DNA of 64,000 nucleotides from Bacteroidota bacterium (GTDB lineage Bacteria; Bacteroidota; Bacteroidia; UKL13-3), in NCBI GenBank assembly GCA_040388375.1, contig JAZKBU010000007.1, forward strand, positions 429,985 through 493,984, read 5' to 3'. A program made the position numbers and the translations under genes. Each line of letters begins with the position of its first letter. The first letter of the stretch is position 1. The notes under the pieces are model-generated. The model saw only the letters and a list, made by a program, of their open reading frames with translations, had not been told where the DNA came from and did not search any database. Positions 36,317 to 45,294 of the stretch are shown here, one piece after another.

Positions 36317-37279
36317 TTAACGTAATCTTATTCGTCTGCCCTTTTTAATTTTACTCTTTTTCGATAGTTTATTTAGTTTAGCTAAACGCTTAACAGGTAT
36401 GCCGTAAGCATGTGCAATTTTCAAAAGCGTATCGCCTCTGCGTGCTTTTATATATTTAGGAATTTTAGCTTTAAGCTTTGCCGACTTTACTTCATACAAG
36501 TGTTTAAAGCACGATTGGTCAATTTGTAAAGTATCAGAAAGCAATGAGCCCGAAGGAAAATTAACCAAGCGGTTAGGATTAATCTTTTCCCCTTTAAAAC
36601 GTACTTCAAAATGTAAATGCGGCCCTGTAGACCTACCGGTACTTCCGGCTAAGCCAATTATATCCGATGCCTTTACCGTTTGCCCAACATAACAAAGCAA
36701 TTGAGAGAAATGAGCATATAAAGTTTCCAAACCATTATCATGTCTAATCAATACCATGTAACCGTAGTCCGAGCTTTTTTTAGCAATACGCACCACACCA
36801 CCAAACGCAGCATAAACCGGATCGCCAATATCCATTCTTACATCAACACCAAAATGAAACTTTAAACGCCTCCCCCAGTTTCTAAAACCAAACGTTGAAC
36901 TTAAGTCGCCAATTGCTGGCGGATGAAAACCACAACCATCACTTACCAATGGTAAAACAATGGTATCAATCATGCCTTTTAAATCAATTTTATAAGGATT
37001 GATTACAACAGTATCCCATATAGCGTAAAAAGTATTAGCAGGAGCATTGCTTGTATCAAAGTTAAAATTACGCGGACGCAAAAAATCCCAGTAAGGACCA
37101 TCATTTTCAACTACCACACTGTCATACTCCCGGGCTTCCTCCTCGCCTTCCGTATCCTCTTCCTCCTCTTCCGTTTCCAGCACATCAGTACTATCAGGTT
37201 CATTAATTTCTACCTGGGCCGAAGCCATGCCGGTAAAAAACAAACCTATAGTAAGTATAAAAAATATTCTCTTTATCAT
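36317..37279 (-). CDS. M23-family peptidase with LysM domain
   Basis: A 320-residue exported protein. A signal peptide (FFILTIGLFFTGMASAQ) is followed by a highly acidic segment rich in Glu and Asp (about residues 30-55). The LytM/M23 domain (about 140-250) has the zinc ligands in HFGVDV and HLHFEV. A C-terminal LysM follows (YIKARRGDTLLKIAHAYGIP). This architecture matches NlpD/EnvC-like murein hydrolases or their regulators at the periplasmic face. With all zinc ligands visible it is probably an active endopeptidase. It is monocistronic, with no recognisable operon partner. Confidence 0.88.
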   Translation of the reverse strand: MIKRIFFILTIGLFFTGMASAQVEINEPDSTDVLETEEEEEDTEGEEEAREYDSVVVENDGPYWDFLRPRNFNFDTSNAPANTFYAIWDTVVINPYKIDLKGMIDTIVLPLVSDGCGFHPPAIGDLSSTFGFRNWGRRLKFHFGVDVRMDIGDPVYAAFGGVVRIAKKSSDYGYMVLIRHDNGLETLYAHFSQLLCYVGQTVKASDIIGLAGSTGRSTGPHLHFEVRFKGEKINPNRLVNFPSGSLLSDTLQIDQSCFKHLYEVKSAKLKAKIPKYIKARRGDTLLKIAHAYGIPVKRLAKLNKLSKKSKIKKGRRIRLR

Positions 37280-37399
37280 TTAGTAATGTATAATACCGTT
37301 ATCAAATTAGTAAAATCAAAAATGATTAACTAACAACTTCCAAAAATAACGCATTACTTAGTTTAATTTATGTAGTGGTATAAATTGTGAGTATAAATA

Positions 37400-38014
37400 T
37401 TATTCATTTATAATACCTTTTCCCTGCCTCACCATAATTATTTCATTGTTACTACAATCAATAATAGTGGAAGGAATATTCCCGCCATTGCCACCATCAA
37501 TTACAGCATCAACCAAGTGTTCAAATTTATCGTGTATCTCTTCGGGATCCGTCATGTATTCTATAATTTCATCATCATGATGAATAGAAGTTACAACCAA
37601 TGGCGAATCAATTTCAGTAACCAGTGTTTGGGCTATTATATTATCAGGAACCCTAATGCCAATTGATTTTTTATTGCCTTCAAAATATTTTGTTACATTA
37701 TTATTAGCCTTTAAAATAAAAGTGAAAGGGCCCGGTAAATTATTTTTCATCAATCTAAAAACTGACTTATCAATAACCGAAGCATAATCACTTAAATGCG
37801 ATAAGCTGGCACATACCAATGAAAAATTTACTTTATCAGCTTTCTTACCCGCTATTTTACACATACGTTCAATAGCCTTTTTACTATCCAGTTTACAAGC
37901 CATTGCATAAATAGTATCCGTTGGAATAATAATTACTCCATTATTATTTACTATATCAACTACTTGTTTTAGTTGGCGTGGATTCGGGTTTTTAGGATGT
38001 AAATTAATAATCAT
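37400..38014 (-). CDS. YciO-like Sua5/YrdC-family protein
   Basis: A 204-residue single-domain YrdC-family protein. The Thr/ATP-binding landmarks IIIPTDTIYAMACKL, KADKVNFSLVCAS and PGPFTFILKANN are present. The S-x-N motif found in TsaC/Sua5 (PSANPSG in the gene at 31931) is replaced by TSIHHDDE, as in the YciO subgroup. YciO has weaker or different activity and its physiological role is uncertain. The presence of a full Sua5 4.5 kb away makes a divergent function likely. Confidence 0.82.
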   Translation of the reverse strand: MIINLHPKNPNPRQLKQVVDIVNNNGVIIIPTDTIYAMACKLDSKKAIERMCKIAGKKADKVNFSLVCASLSHLSDYASVIDKSVFRLMKNNLPGPFTFILKANNNVTKYFEGNKKSIGIRVPDNIIAQTLVTEIDSPLVVTSIHHDDEIIEYMTDPEEIHDKFEHLVDAVIDGGNGGNIPSTIIDCSNNEIIMVRQGKGIINE

Positions 38015-38035
38015 ATTTCAATCTTTTATAAACTA

Positions 38036-38065
38036 AAAAAGCCTCATCATTTTGATAAGGCTTTT
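38036..38065 (-). terminator. Rho-independent terminator of the histone-like gene
   Basis: Read on the minus strand, AAAAGCCTTATCA pairs with TGATGAGGCTTTTTT through a hairpin with one mismatch and a short loop, and the 3' arm runs into six Ts. It lies about 20 bases after the stop of the histone-like gene, before the YciO-like gene. Confidence 0.8.
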
Positions 38066-38085
38066 AAGCAAGTGTAATTAACGAA

Positions 38086-38340
38086 TTACTTTTTTTTAGC
38101 TACTTTCTTAGCTGCCTTTTTAGGAGCTGCTTTCTTAGCTACTGCTTTTTTAGCTACTTTTTTCACTGCTTTTTTAGGAGCCGCTTTTTTAGCTACTGCT
38201 TTTTTAGCTACTTTTTTAGGAGCTGCTTTTTTAACTGCTTTTTTAGGAGCTGCTTTTTTTGCTGCTGCTTTTTTAGCTACTTTTTTAGGAGCTGCACTTT
38301 TAGTAGGAGCTGCCTTTTTTGTTTTTTTAGTTGTTGCCAT
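38086..38340 (-). CDS. Histone H1-like Lys/Ala/Pro-rich protein
   Basis: An 84-residue protein composed almost only of Lys, Ala, Pro and Val, made of imperfect repeats such as KKAAPKKAVKKVAKKA. It resembles the C-terminal tail of histone H1 and bacterial HctB/AlgP-type proteins that bind and compact DNA without sequence specificity. There is no folded domain. The gene is monocistronic, with a near-consensus promoter (38372-38401) and its own terminator, so it is probably well expressed. A similar Lys/Ala-rich tail is present on the DUF5606 protein at 56239. The low-complexity DNA could also vary in repeat number between strains. Confidence 0.8.
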   Translation of the reverse strand: MATTKKTKKAAPTKSAAPKKVAKKAAAKKAAPKKAVKKAAPKKVAKKAVAKKAAPKKAVKKVAKKAVAKKAAPKKAAKKVAKKK

Positions 38341-38371
38341 AGTTGTTGATTTATTTAATTGATTACAAAAA

Positions 38372-38401
38372 CAAAGTTATAATAGCATACTTAAATGTCA
38401 A
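38372..38401 (-). promoter_or_regulatory. Consensus Bacteroidota promoter of the histone-like gene
   Basis: On the minus strand TTG (38401-38399), 19 bases and TAACTTTG (38379-38372) match the -33/-7 consensus of the Bacteroidota primary sigma factor. The predicted transcript begins near 38365, about 25 bases before the ATG at 38340. Confidence 0.72.
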
Positions 38402-38893
38402 GTGTTTAATGAATAATAAAAACAAAAAACACTTTTATGTCTATCATTTTCTTGTTGATAAGTGAATAGATATACGTGCGAAGCGTTGATTTTACTATTG
38501 TTTTCAGCTTTCATTATTTTTTATAATGTTGTGGTTAACTAGATAAAAATTTATAAACCTCTTATAAACAAATTATGTGCTCAATAAATAATTTATAAAA
38601 AAATTATTGTTATATGCTATCATCACATCGTTGGGAACAAGCATTTTTAAAGGCACTCACAAAGATTACATGTAAAACATTTTTTTATAAGTACAAATAA
38701 AACGTTTCATAAAAAAATGATTATACAAAAACAGAAATGTTAAATTTTAAAACAATAAAGAATAAAAATAGTATAATTTATTATACAACATCTTTAAAAA
38801 AACACAACAAATATTTATAGCATTATAAATAGATATAAAACAAAATAATTGTAACGTTGAATGCAATACATAAACATAAAATATATAATATAA
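38402..38893. other. AT-rich gene-free region upstream of cinA
   Basis: Nearly 500 bases without a credible gene; the long minus-strand frame starting at 39321 is a shadow of cinA. The DNA is strongly AT-rich. An inverted repeat of eight bases (AAGTGTTT at 38400-38407, AAACACTT at 38427-38434) touches the -33 box of the histone-like promoter. No clear promoter was found for cinA, although it must lie here. No RNA gene was recognised. Confidence 0.5.
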
Positions 38894-40135
38894 ATGAAAG
38901 CTGAAATTATAACTATAGGCGATGAATTATTAATAGGGCAAGTAATAGATACAAACAGTGCATGGCTTGGCCAATCGCTAAGTGCACTAGGCATTACATT
39001 ATACCAACGCAGTGCTTGTGGCGACACCAAAGAACAAATTTTAGATTGCTTACATGATGCAACAAAGAGAAGTGACATTATAATTTTAACAGGCGGACTT
39101 GGGCCAACCAAAGATGATATAACAAAACAAACCCTATGCGAATTTTTCAATACATCACTTATACAAAATGATAAAGTATTAGAATGGGTAAATAATATTT
39201 TCCGATTACGTAAAACACCTATGCTTGATATAAACTTACAACAGGCAATGGTTCCAAAAAATTGTAATGTGTTATGGAATAAAAGTGGAACAGCTCCGGG
39301 TATGTGGTTTGATGTAAACAATAAAATTTATATTTCATTACCGGGAGTTCCATTTGAAATGAAAACAATTTTTGCAGAAGAAGCTATTCCATTATTAAAG
39401 CAAAAATTTGAATTACCTTCTATATACCATAGAACATTTCAAACATGCTCAATAGGCGAAAGTTTTTTAGCAGAAAAAATTAAACACATTGAAGAGGCGT
39501 TACCTGCATATATTAAATTAGCTTACCTACCTTCAGTTGGAGCAGTAAGATTACGTTTAAGTGCTTATGGAAACAATAAACAATTATTAGAACAGGAAGT
39601 AGCTGTTATTGCAAACCAATTTTATGAAACCATAGGCGAATATATTTTTGGTGAAGGAGACGATAGTTTACCACAAGTAATAGGCGTACTATTAAACAGC
39701 AAAGAAAAAACAATAGCCACTGCCGAAAGTTGTACAGGAGGTTATATAGCACATCAAATAACATCCATTGCCGGAAGTTCAAAATATTTTACAGGAAGCA
39801 TTATTAGTTACGACAACAAAATAAAACAACAGGAACTAAATGTAAGCAATGAAATACTTGAACAACATGGAGCCGTTAGCGAACAGTGTGTAACACAAAT
39901 GGCCCAGGCAATAATTGAAAAAATGGATGTTGATTATGGAATAGCTACAAGTGGTATAGCCGGACCTGGTGGTGGCACTGACGATAAACCTGTAGGTACA
40001 GTTTGGATAGCAGTGGGTACTAAAAATAAAATAACAGCTCAAAAATTTAATATGGGTGATAACCGCGAGAGAACCATAATTAGAAGCACTTTAATGGCTC
40101 TTGACATGTTAAGAAAACAACTATTGGAAGCCTGA
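38894..40135 (+). CDS. cinA: CinA-family protein (competence/damage-inducible; nicotinamide-nucleotide amidase)
   Basis: A 413-residue two-domain protein. The N-terminal MoaB/Mog-like domain has IITIGDELLIGQVIDTNS and LTGGLGPTKDDITKQ. The C-terminal CinA domain has TIATAESCTGGYIAHQI, FTGSIISYDNKIKQ and GIATSGIAGPGGGTDDK, with Ser-Cys-Thr as the NMN deamidase site. The full protein combines ADP-ribose pyrophosphatase and NMN deamidase activity in pyridine nucleotide recycling. Length is as usual for the family. It follows a long AT-rich spacer and is about 50 bases before marC. Confidence 0.92.
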   Translation: MKAEIITIGDELLIGQVIDTNSAWLGQSLSALGITLYQRSACGDTKEQILDCLHDATKRSDIIILTGGLGPTKDDITKQTLCEFFNTSLIQNDKVLEWVNNIFRLRKTPMLDINLQQAMVPKNCNVLWNKSGTAPGMWFDVNNKIYISLPGVPFEMKTIFAEEAIPLLKQKFELPSIYHRTFQTCSIGESFLAEKIKHIEEALPAYIKLAYLPSVGAVRLRLSAYGNNKQLLEQEVAVIANQFYETIGEYIFGEGDDSLPQVIGVLLNSKEKTIATAESCTGGYIAHQITSIAGSSKYFTGSIISYDNKIKQQELNVSNEILEQHGAVSEQCVTQMAQAIIEKMDVDYGIATSGIAGPGGGTDDKPVGTVWIAVGTKNKITAQKFNMGDNRERTIIRSTLMALDMLRKQLLEA

Positions 40136-40183
40136 TTTTTAATAAGTATTTAAGATTGTGTTTTATTCTTTTATATTTGCTTA

Positions 40184-40747
40184 ATGAACTTTTCATTTTC
40201 GGATATAACAACCATTAGCTTAACCCTATTTGCTATTATAGATATTATAGGTGCTTTGCCAATTATTATATCTATAAAAAATAAGCAAAAACATTTAGAT
40301 AGCGGCAAAGCAACTTTAGCCTCAGGTGCTTTTATGATTATCTTCTTGTTACTTGGCGATAAACTGTTAAAACTAATTGGTGTTGATTTAGCATCATTTG
40401 CAGTAGCAGGTTCAATCGTTATATTTATTTTAGGCTTAGAAATGATTTTGGGAATTGACATTTTCAGACAAGATCCAACAGATAAAACAGGTAGTATTAT
40501 TCCCATAGCATTTCCAATTATTGCTGGTTCAGGAACTCTTACTACCATTATTTCAATGAAAGCCGTTTACGATTACCAAAGCATTTTAATTGGTATTTTA
40601 TTAAACCTGGTACTAATATATATAGTACTAAAATCCACCAATTGGATTGAAAGAATTTTAGGCAATGCAGGCTTGGGACTTATCAGAAAGTTTTTCGGAG
40701 TAATCCTTATTTCAATTGCAGTAAAAATCTTCAAATCAAATTTTTAA
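40184..40747 (+). CDS. MarC-family integral membrane protein
   Basis: A 187-residue membrane protein with six hydrophobic segments. The MarC landmarks are LFAIIDIIGALPIIISI at the N-terminus, FILGLEMILGIDIF, and IPIAFPIIAGSGTLTTII in the middle. MarC proteins look like transporters, but their substrate is unknown and the old link to antibiotic resistance was withdrawn. It is followed after 6 bases by two small membrane proteins that may be in the same operon. Confidence 0.88.
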   Translation: MNFSFSDITTISLTLFAIIDIIGALPIIISIKNKQKHLDSGKATLASGAFMIIFLLLGDKLLKLIGVDLASFAVAGSIVIFILGLEMILGIDIFRQDPTDKTGSIIPIAFPIIAGSGTLTTIISMKAVYDYQSILIGILLNLVLIYIVLKSTNWIERILGNAGLGLIRKFFGVILISIAVKIFKSNF

Positions 40748-40753
40748 ATAATT

Positions 40754-41239
40754 ATGATAAAAAAATATTTTAGTGCTGAACAAGCAGAAGGAATCTTATT
40801 GAGTCTATTCGGAGTAATTTCCTTTTCAACTTCAGTCGTTTTATCATCTCAAACCAAAGACCCCTTTTATTATGGTATGTCCATTACCCTTTTCTTATTT
40901 TCTATTGTACAAATTATTTTGGGTATAGTAATAATAGCAAAGGCCAGAAACAATAAAGTAAAAGTAAAAGCATATAGCACTGAAAAAACAGAAAATATGC
41001 TTATATATGAAATGCCCCGGGTTTTAAAACAAATTACCATGAACAAAATAATGGTAATAGTATTTTTTGGGTTTTTAGTTTTCGCCACCATTATACTTTT
41101 TATTACTATTGATAATATTTCGTTAAAGGGTTTGGCAAGCGGTATGTTATTACAATCTATTTTGTTGATTATTGCATTACTCTATTCAAATAAAAGAGCC
41201 GAAGAATATTTGCAATGGATAAAACATTACTTTAATTAA
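40754..41239 (+). CDS. Small four-helix membrane protein, unknown
   Basis: A 161-residue protein with four hydrophobic segments (GILLSLFGVISFSTSVVL; ITLFLFSIVQIILGIVII; MVIVFFGFLVFATIILF; GMLLQSILLIIALLY) and a basic, glutamate-bearing loop between the second and third. The C-terminus ends in a charged amphipathic stretch. I do not recognise the family. It lies 6 bases after marC and 1 base before another small membrane protein, so it is probably co-transcribed with both. Confidence 0.6.
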   Translation: MIKKYFSAEQAEGILLSLFGVISFSTSVVLSSQTKDPFYYGMSITLFLFSIVQIILGIVIIAKARNNKVKVKAYSTEKTENMLIYEMPRVLKQITMNKIMVIVFFGFLVFATIILFITIDNISLKGLASGMLLQSILLIIALLYSNKRAEEYLQWIKHYFN

Positions 41240-41240
41240 C

Positions 41241-41498
41241 ATGAATAATTTTTCAACAAGCTTTTTAATTATTGTTGTTTCAATAGCAGCAAGTATTGGT
41301 TTAATATATTACTTACTACCCAAATTCAACTTAGGACGATACGGAGCTGCTTTTTTAAAAACAGCCATAGCTTGGTCCATGATTGCTTATATTATTTTCG
41401 ACCTGTCAAAAAAAGAAAGTTATGGTTTAATTACTATTTTAGTATTAGGTGCACTGGCATTTGCTTACACTGCTTTTATTGCAAAACCAAAAGACTGA
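41241..41498 (+). CDS. Small membrane protein, unknown
   Basis: An 85-residue protein with three hydrophobic segments (FLIIVVSIAASIGLIYYLLP, FLKTAIAWSMIAYIIF, LITILVLGALAFAYTAF). No family is recognised. It begins 1 base after the preceding stop, and ends 22 bases before the convergent TonB receptor gene. A short inverted repeat (AAAGACT/AGTCTTT, 41490-41512) spans the stop but has no T tract. Confidence 0.55.
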   Translation: MNNFSTSFLIIVVSIAASIGLIYYLLPKFNLGRYGAAFLKTAIAWSMIAYIIFDLSKKESYGLITILVLGALAFAYTAFIAKPKD

Positions 41499-41520
41499 CA
41501 GAAGAAGTCTTTGCCATTCT

Positions 41521-43770
41521 TTAAAATTTAAATCTTAATCCCGTATACCACATACGGCCAAAAACAGGCCCCCATACCATACTAGCATCAAAGTAGCTAC
41601 CAAAAGGATTTTGCGCATCAATAATGGTATTGTATTGCTTAAAATCAAATACATTTTCAAGACCTGCATACACATCAAATTTCTTATTAAACATCGACTT
41701 ACTTATCTGCGTATTTACAAGAGAATAACTTGGCGAGAATGAGTTTAACTGCAAATCACCCGGATTATTTAACGTATAAGGCAAACGCTTTTGCCCAATC
41801 CAATTCCATGTTACATCAAAACTCCATTTATTTTTAGTGGTATAAGCTACATTTGCAAAAGCCCTGTGCTTAGCAATTAAAGGAGCCATGTGCATACCAT
41901 TCAAATACTGCGATTGTACATCATACAATCTATAAGCCAGTCGCACATCCAATCTCTTTACAGGTTCATAATCCAGTTGAAGCTGCAAACTGTTTGAGTA
42001 AGACGAACCATTTAAATTATAGAATAAAACCTGTTGCGCATTATAGTCCCTGTCAACCACTATTTGATTGACAAAATGGGTATAGTAAAAATCAACCGAC
42101 CACGTACCTTTTCTATAATTTAATTTAAAATCCTTTGTAAAAGACAAGCCATAATTCCAGGCTACTTCCGGTTGTAATCCGTATGCATTTTGAGTGTAAT
42201 CAGACGCAAAACCAAATCTTCTTGCACTTACCAATATGCCCGTATTTTCAGCAATAATATTAGCCGTACGTTGTCCCCTTCCTGCACTTAAACGCAAAAC
42301 GGCTTGTTTGTTTAAAGCATAACGAACGTGCAAACGGGGCGTATAAAATAAACCATACAAGTTATTGTAATCAATACGGTTTCCAAGCACCAAAGTAAAA
42401 TCAGGCAAATAAGTATAAGTATACTCGCCAAAAACACCACTTACTATTTCCTTTCTGTTAAATTGATACAAAGTATAATTATATAATTGCTCATCATACT
42501 TATCGTAACTAAAACTAATACCCGTTCTAAATTTATGGTTACTATTATCAATTAATGATTGGTAAATTAAGTTAGCATAAAGCGATTGCTGTTTCCCATC
42601 ATATGTATTATTACCAAAAAAAGCATCGTACTTTTGGTTTACACCTTGTACTTGTAACCCCACGCTTTTGTAAACTTTATTACTAAACAAATAACCTATT
42701 TTCAGCCATGCATCCTGTCTTTCCGCTTTTACTTGCGTACCATACAATCTAGGGTTCAAAACAGTATCAGCATTTAACTCAAAGTTTTTTTGTCCACCCA
42801 CTTTACTATCAGTTAATACCCTTAAACCTCCTTGTACAACAAAACCCTTGCCTTGGTCAAATTTAAACCGGTACATACCGTTTAATTGGTTCCCCAACGG
42901 ATTATCTAAATAACCATCATCGTTATTATCCATTTTTAAAGTCAATGCGCTTGCATGCAATAGCACCATATGCGAAAATGAAGAAGAAACTTTTTGAGCC
43001 AGATTTAAATTAACTTCATAACGTCCACCCTCACTGGCATAAGCATTAAAATAAAGCCTTTCCTTTACATCCGATTTATGCAACTCCGTATTAATTTGTC
43101 CTGCCACACTTTCAAATCCATTTACCACAGACCCAATTCCTTTCGTTACCTGAATACTATTAAGCCAGGTTCCGGGTGTGTAACTATTACCATAATTAAC
43201 AGCTAATCCCCTAGCACCCGGTAATGATTCTTGCGTTAGCAAAGTATACTGACTGGCAAGACCCAACATTTGTATTTGCTTATTGCCCGTAATAACATCC
43301 GTTAAATTTACATCAACAGAAGGATTGGTTTCAAAACTCTCACTTAAATTACAGCAAGCAGCTTTAAATAATTCCTTCTCGTTCATAATGGTAGTTTTCC
43401 AGGGATCAATAAAGCTTACTTCAGATGACTTACGTTCAACCTGTATATTTACTTCGTTCAGCTTGTTTTTATTAATCAATAATACCTTCACAAATTTTCG
43501 TTCAGCAACCAAAATAGTGTCCGTTTTATAACCAACATACGACACAACAATATATTTTGTTTCATCCGATTGAGGTATTATAAAAACCCCATTGCTATCA
43601 GTACTAACAATTAGTTTAGTGTTTAACCACCTCACCAAAGCACCTTGTATAGGGTTTATGTTTCCTTTCAAATCCGTATCAATAACAATACCTTTTAATA
43701 CTGCTGGCGACTGAGCAAAAACCAATACAGTAAGTAACCCGAAAAAGAAACTCAGCGTTATTTTTTTCAT
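41521..43770 (-). CDS. TonB-dependent outer membrane receptor, probably for copper or a metal complex
   Basis: A 749-residue receptor. After the signal peptide comes a carboxypeptidase-regulatory-like domain (about 25-105; VLKGIVIDTDLKG ... VVSYVGYKTD), then a plug with KELFKAACCNLSESFETNPS and QIQMLGLASQYTLLTQESLPG, and a beta-barrel ending in FGRMWYTGLRFKF with the typical terminal Phe. It is the last gene of a minus-strand copper cluster and a similar receptor accompanies HMA and MbnP genes in other Bacteroidota. It may import copper or a chelate across the outer membrane; the ligand is inferred from neighbours only. An ACCN motif in the plug adds two adjacent cysteines. Confidence 0.88.
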   Translation of the reverse strand: MKKITLSFFFGLLTVLVFAQSPAVLKGIVIDTDLKGNINPIQGALVRWLNTKLIVSTDSNGVFIIPQSDETKYIVVSYVGYKTDTILVAERKFVKVLLINKNKLNEVNIQVERKSSEVSFIDPWKTTIMNEKELFKAACCNLSESFETNPSVDVNLTDVITGNKQIQMLGLASQYTLLTQESLPGARGLAVNYGNSYTPGTWLNSIQVTKGIGSVVNGFESVAGQINTELHKSDVKERLYFNAYASEGGRYEVNLNLAQKVSSSFSHMVLLHASALTLKMDNNDDGYLDNPLGNQLNGMYRFKFDQGKGFVVQGGLRVLTDSKVGGQKNFELNADTVLNPRLYGTQVKAERQDAWLKIGYLFSNKVYKSVGLQVQGVNQKYDAFFGNNTYDGKQQSLYANLIYQSLIDNSNHKFRTGISFSYDKYDEQLYNYTLYQFNRKEIVSGVFGEYTYTYLPDFTLVLGNRIDYNNLYGLFYTPRLHVRYALNKQAVLRLSAGRGQRTANIIAENTGILVSARRFGFASDYTQNAYGLQPEVAWNYGLSFTKDFKLNYRKGTWSVDFYYTHFVNQIVVDRDYNAQQVLFYNLNGSSYSNSLQLQLDYEPVKRLDVRLAYRLYDVQSQYLNGMHMAPLIAKHRAFANVAYTTKNKWSFDVTWNWIGQKRLPYTLNNPGDLQLNSFSPSYSLVNTQISKSMFNKKFDVYAGLENVFDFKQYNTIIDAQNPFGSYFDASMVWGPVFGRMWYTGLRFKF

Positions 43771-43786
43771 ACTATAAAATAATAAA

Positions 43787-43810
43787 TACCCGTACTAAAA
43801 AGTACGGATA
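43787..43810 (-). terminator. Hairpin between the HMA gene and the TonB receptor gene (terminator or attenuator)
   Basis: A perfect 7-base inverted repeat, CCGTACT at 43790-43796 and AGTACGG at 43801-43807, encloses a 4-base loop, with two further pairs after one mismatch. On the minus strand it is followed by TATTTATTATTTT. It may end the HMA message or reduce read-through into the receptor gene. Confidence 0.45.
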
Positions 43811-43833
43811 TTCAACTAATAAAATAAAGAATT

Positions 43834-44181
43834 TTAGTCGTGATGCGTGTTATCATTATCACGATACATACAACACTCCGGTAGTTTTAAATACGTTTTA
43901 TCCGGTGCCTTTGCTTTCTCCGTATCGTGGCCACTTTGTGCCACAAGCTCATGTATTTTCTCTATGGTAATTTTATCAGGCTGATATACTACTTCCAATA
44001 CTTTGGAGTCAATATTCCAGTCAGCCATTTTTATACCCTTTACATCAAGCGCATTTTCTATACGCTCCTTACACTGTGGGCAATTGCCAAAAACTTTAAT
44101 TTTAGCTTTAATCGGTTTTTGCGATTCGGCATGCACAAACAAACCCAATACCATACAAATCAGACAAATTATTTTTTTCAT
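43834..44181 (-). CDS. Periplasmic heavy-metal-associated (HMA) protein
   Basis: A 115-residue protein with a signal peptide (IICLICMVLGLFVHAES) and one HMA ferredoxin-like domain. The metal-binding pair is C34-P-Q-C37 in FGNCPQCKERIENAL. A second possible site lies in the C-terminal tail PECCMYRDNDNTHHD, with two Cys and two His. It is probably a periplasmic copper chaperone. It lies between the receptor and dihaem peroxidase genes. Compared with plain HMA chaperones the Cys/His tail is an extra. Confidence 0.85.
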   Translation of the reverse strand: MKKIICLICMVLGLFVHAESQKPIKAKIKVFGNCPQCKERIENALDVKGIKMADWNIDSKVLEVVYQPDKITIEKIHELVAQSGHDTEKAKAPDKTYLKLPECCMYRDNDNTHHD

Positions 44182-44227
44182 ATTTTTAATATTTATGGGC
44201 TACAGCCCTTGTTTAAACAATATAACC

Positions 44228-45286
44228 TTAAGGTTTTTTAAAATTAGGGTTATTAATAAATTCCGTATCCGTTAGTGTTTTTAAAAACAAAATAAGCTTT
44301 CCTTTTTCCTCCGGAGTCATTCTACCCCTTTTAGATAATTTTATATTTACATCAGTAGTTTCCGTAATATGAAAATTACTGTTGTAATGCTCCACCACCT
44401 CCTCCAAAGTTTTAAATCTACCATCATGCATATAAGGAGCAGTTAACTCAATATTTCTTAACGAAGGTGTTTTAAACTTACCTTTATCAGCATCATTAAG
44501 CGTAATTTTATACCTGCCCATATCCGTAAAAATAGAGTCGAGAGCATTATTCTTAAAATCAAAATCAGTAAAAGTACTACCCGTAACATGGCAGTGATTG
44601 CAATCACCTTTATTCATATCCTCAAAAATAGCTTTGCCTTCCAGTTCCTCTATGCTTAAATCAACTTCGCCTCTTTCAAACTGGTCGTACTTACTATTAG
44701 CCGAAATCAATGTTCTTTCAAATTGAGCAACTGCTTTCATCAATAATTTAGTAGTAATACTATCCGAGCCAAAAGCATTTTTAAACAACTTAGGGTATTC
44801 AGGGTGACTATTCAATTTAGCCAATACATTAGGCAAAGTTTCGTGCATCTCAACAGGATTGGTTATAGGACCAATTACTTGGTCTTCCAATGTAGCAGCT
44901 CCACCGTCCCAAAAAAACTTTTTCTCCCAAGCCAGGTTCATTATTGGCATGGCATTTCTGGTACCAATTTCACCCGTAATTCCTTTACTAAACTGCAAAG
45001 TACTATCAGTAAAAGCAAAGTTTGAATTATGGCAGCTACCACAAGCCTGCATATTATTAGCCGATAAAATAGGGTCGTAAAATAATTTCCTTCCCAAAGC
45101 TACCCCTTCCACCGTCATTGGGTTATCAGCAGGAATAGCAAAGTTGGGAAAATTAACTGGTCTTTTAAGCGTATAAGGAGTTGCTTTATAACTGTTCGTT
45201 CCCGTTACAACAGTAGTTGGGTCTTTTTCGCAAGCAATAAACACGGTAATTATTACCATGTTTATCAAAACAAATATCTTTCTCAT
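44228..45286 (-). CDS. Dihaem cytochrome c peroxidase-family protein, MbnH-like
   Basis: A 352-residue lipoprotein (Cys19 in VFIAC) with two c-type haem sites, C82GSCH86 and C229NHCH233. The surroundings GRKLFYDPILSANNMQAC, FWDGGAATLEDQ and TPSLRNIELTAPYMHDGRF are those of the MauG/CcpA family. Next to an mbnP-like gene it corresponds to MbnH, which oxidises a Trp of MbnP to kynurenine to create a copper site. It could instead reduce peroxide. It starts 8 bases after the MbnP-like stop, so the two are co-translated. Confidence 0.88.
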   Translation of the reverse strand: MRKIFVLINMVIITVFIACEKDPTTVVTGTNSYKATPYTLKRPVNFPNFAIPADNPMTVEGVALGRKLFYDPILSANNMQACGSCHNSNFAFTDSTLQFSKGITGEIGTRNAMPIMNLAWEKKFFWDGGAATLEDQVIGPITNPVEMHETLPNVLAKLNSHPEYPKLFKNAFGSDSITTKLLMKAVAQFERTLISANSKYDQFERGEVDLSIEELEGKAIFEDMNKGDCNHCHVTGSTFTDFDFKNNALDSIFTDMGRYKITLNDADKGKFKTPSLRNIELTAPYMHDGRFKTLEEVVEHYNSNFHITETTDVNIKLSKRGRMTPEEKGKLILFLKTLTDTEFINNPNFKKP

Positions 45287-45294
45287 GGTAATAA

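Noticed and set aside
38086..38340. Non-coding low-complexity repeat instead of a gene
   Set aside because: A full frame with start, stop, consensus promoter and terminator, and the H1-like composition is known in real bacterial proteins.
38815..39321. 168-codon minus-strand frame over the start of cinA
   Set aside because: It is mostly antisense to the well conserved cinA domain, has no protein-like composition, and is a shadow frame.
40172..40183. Promoter box TATATTTG before marC
   Set aside because: A perfect -7 box, but only 4 bases before the ATG and with no TTG or TTTG at the right distance upstream.
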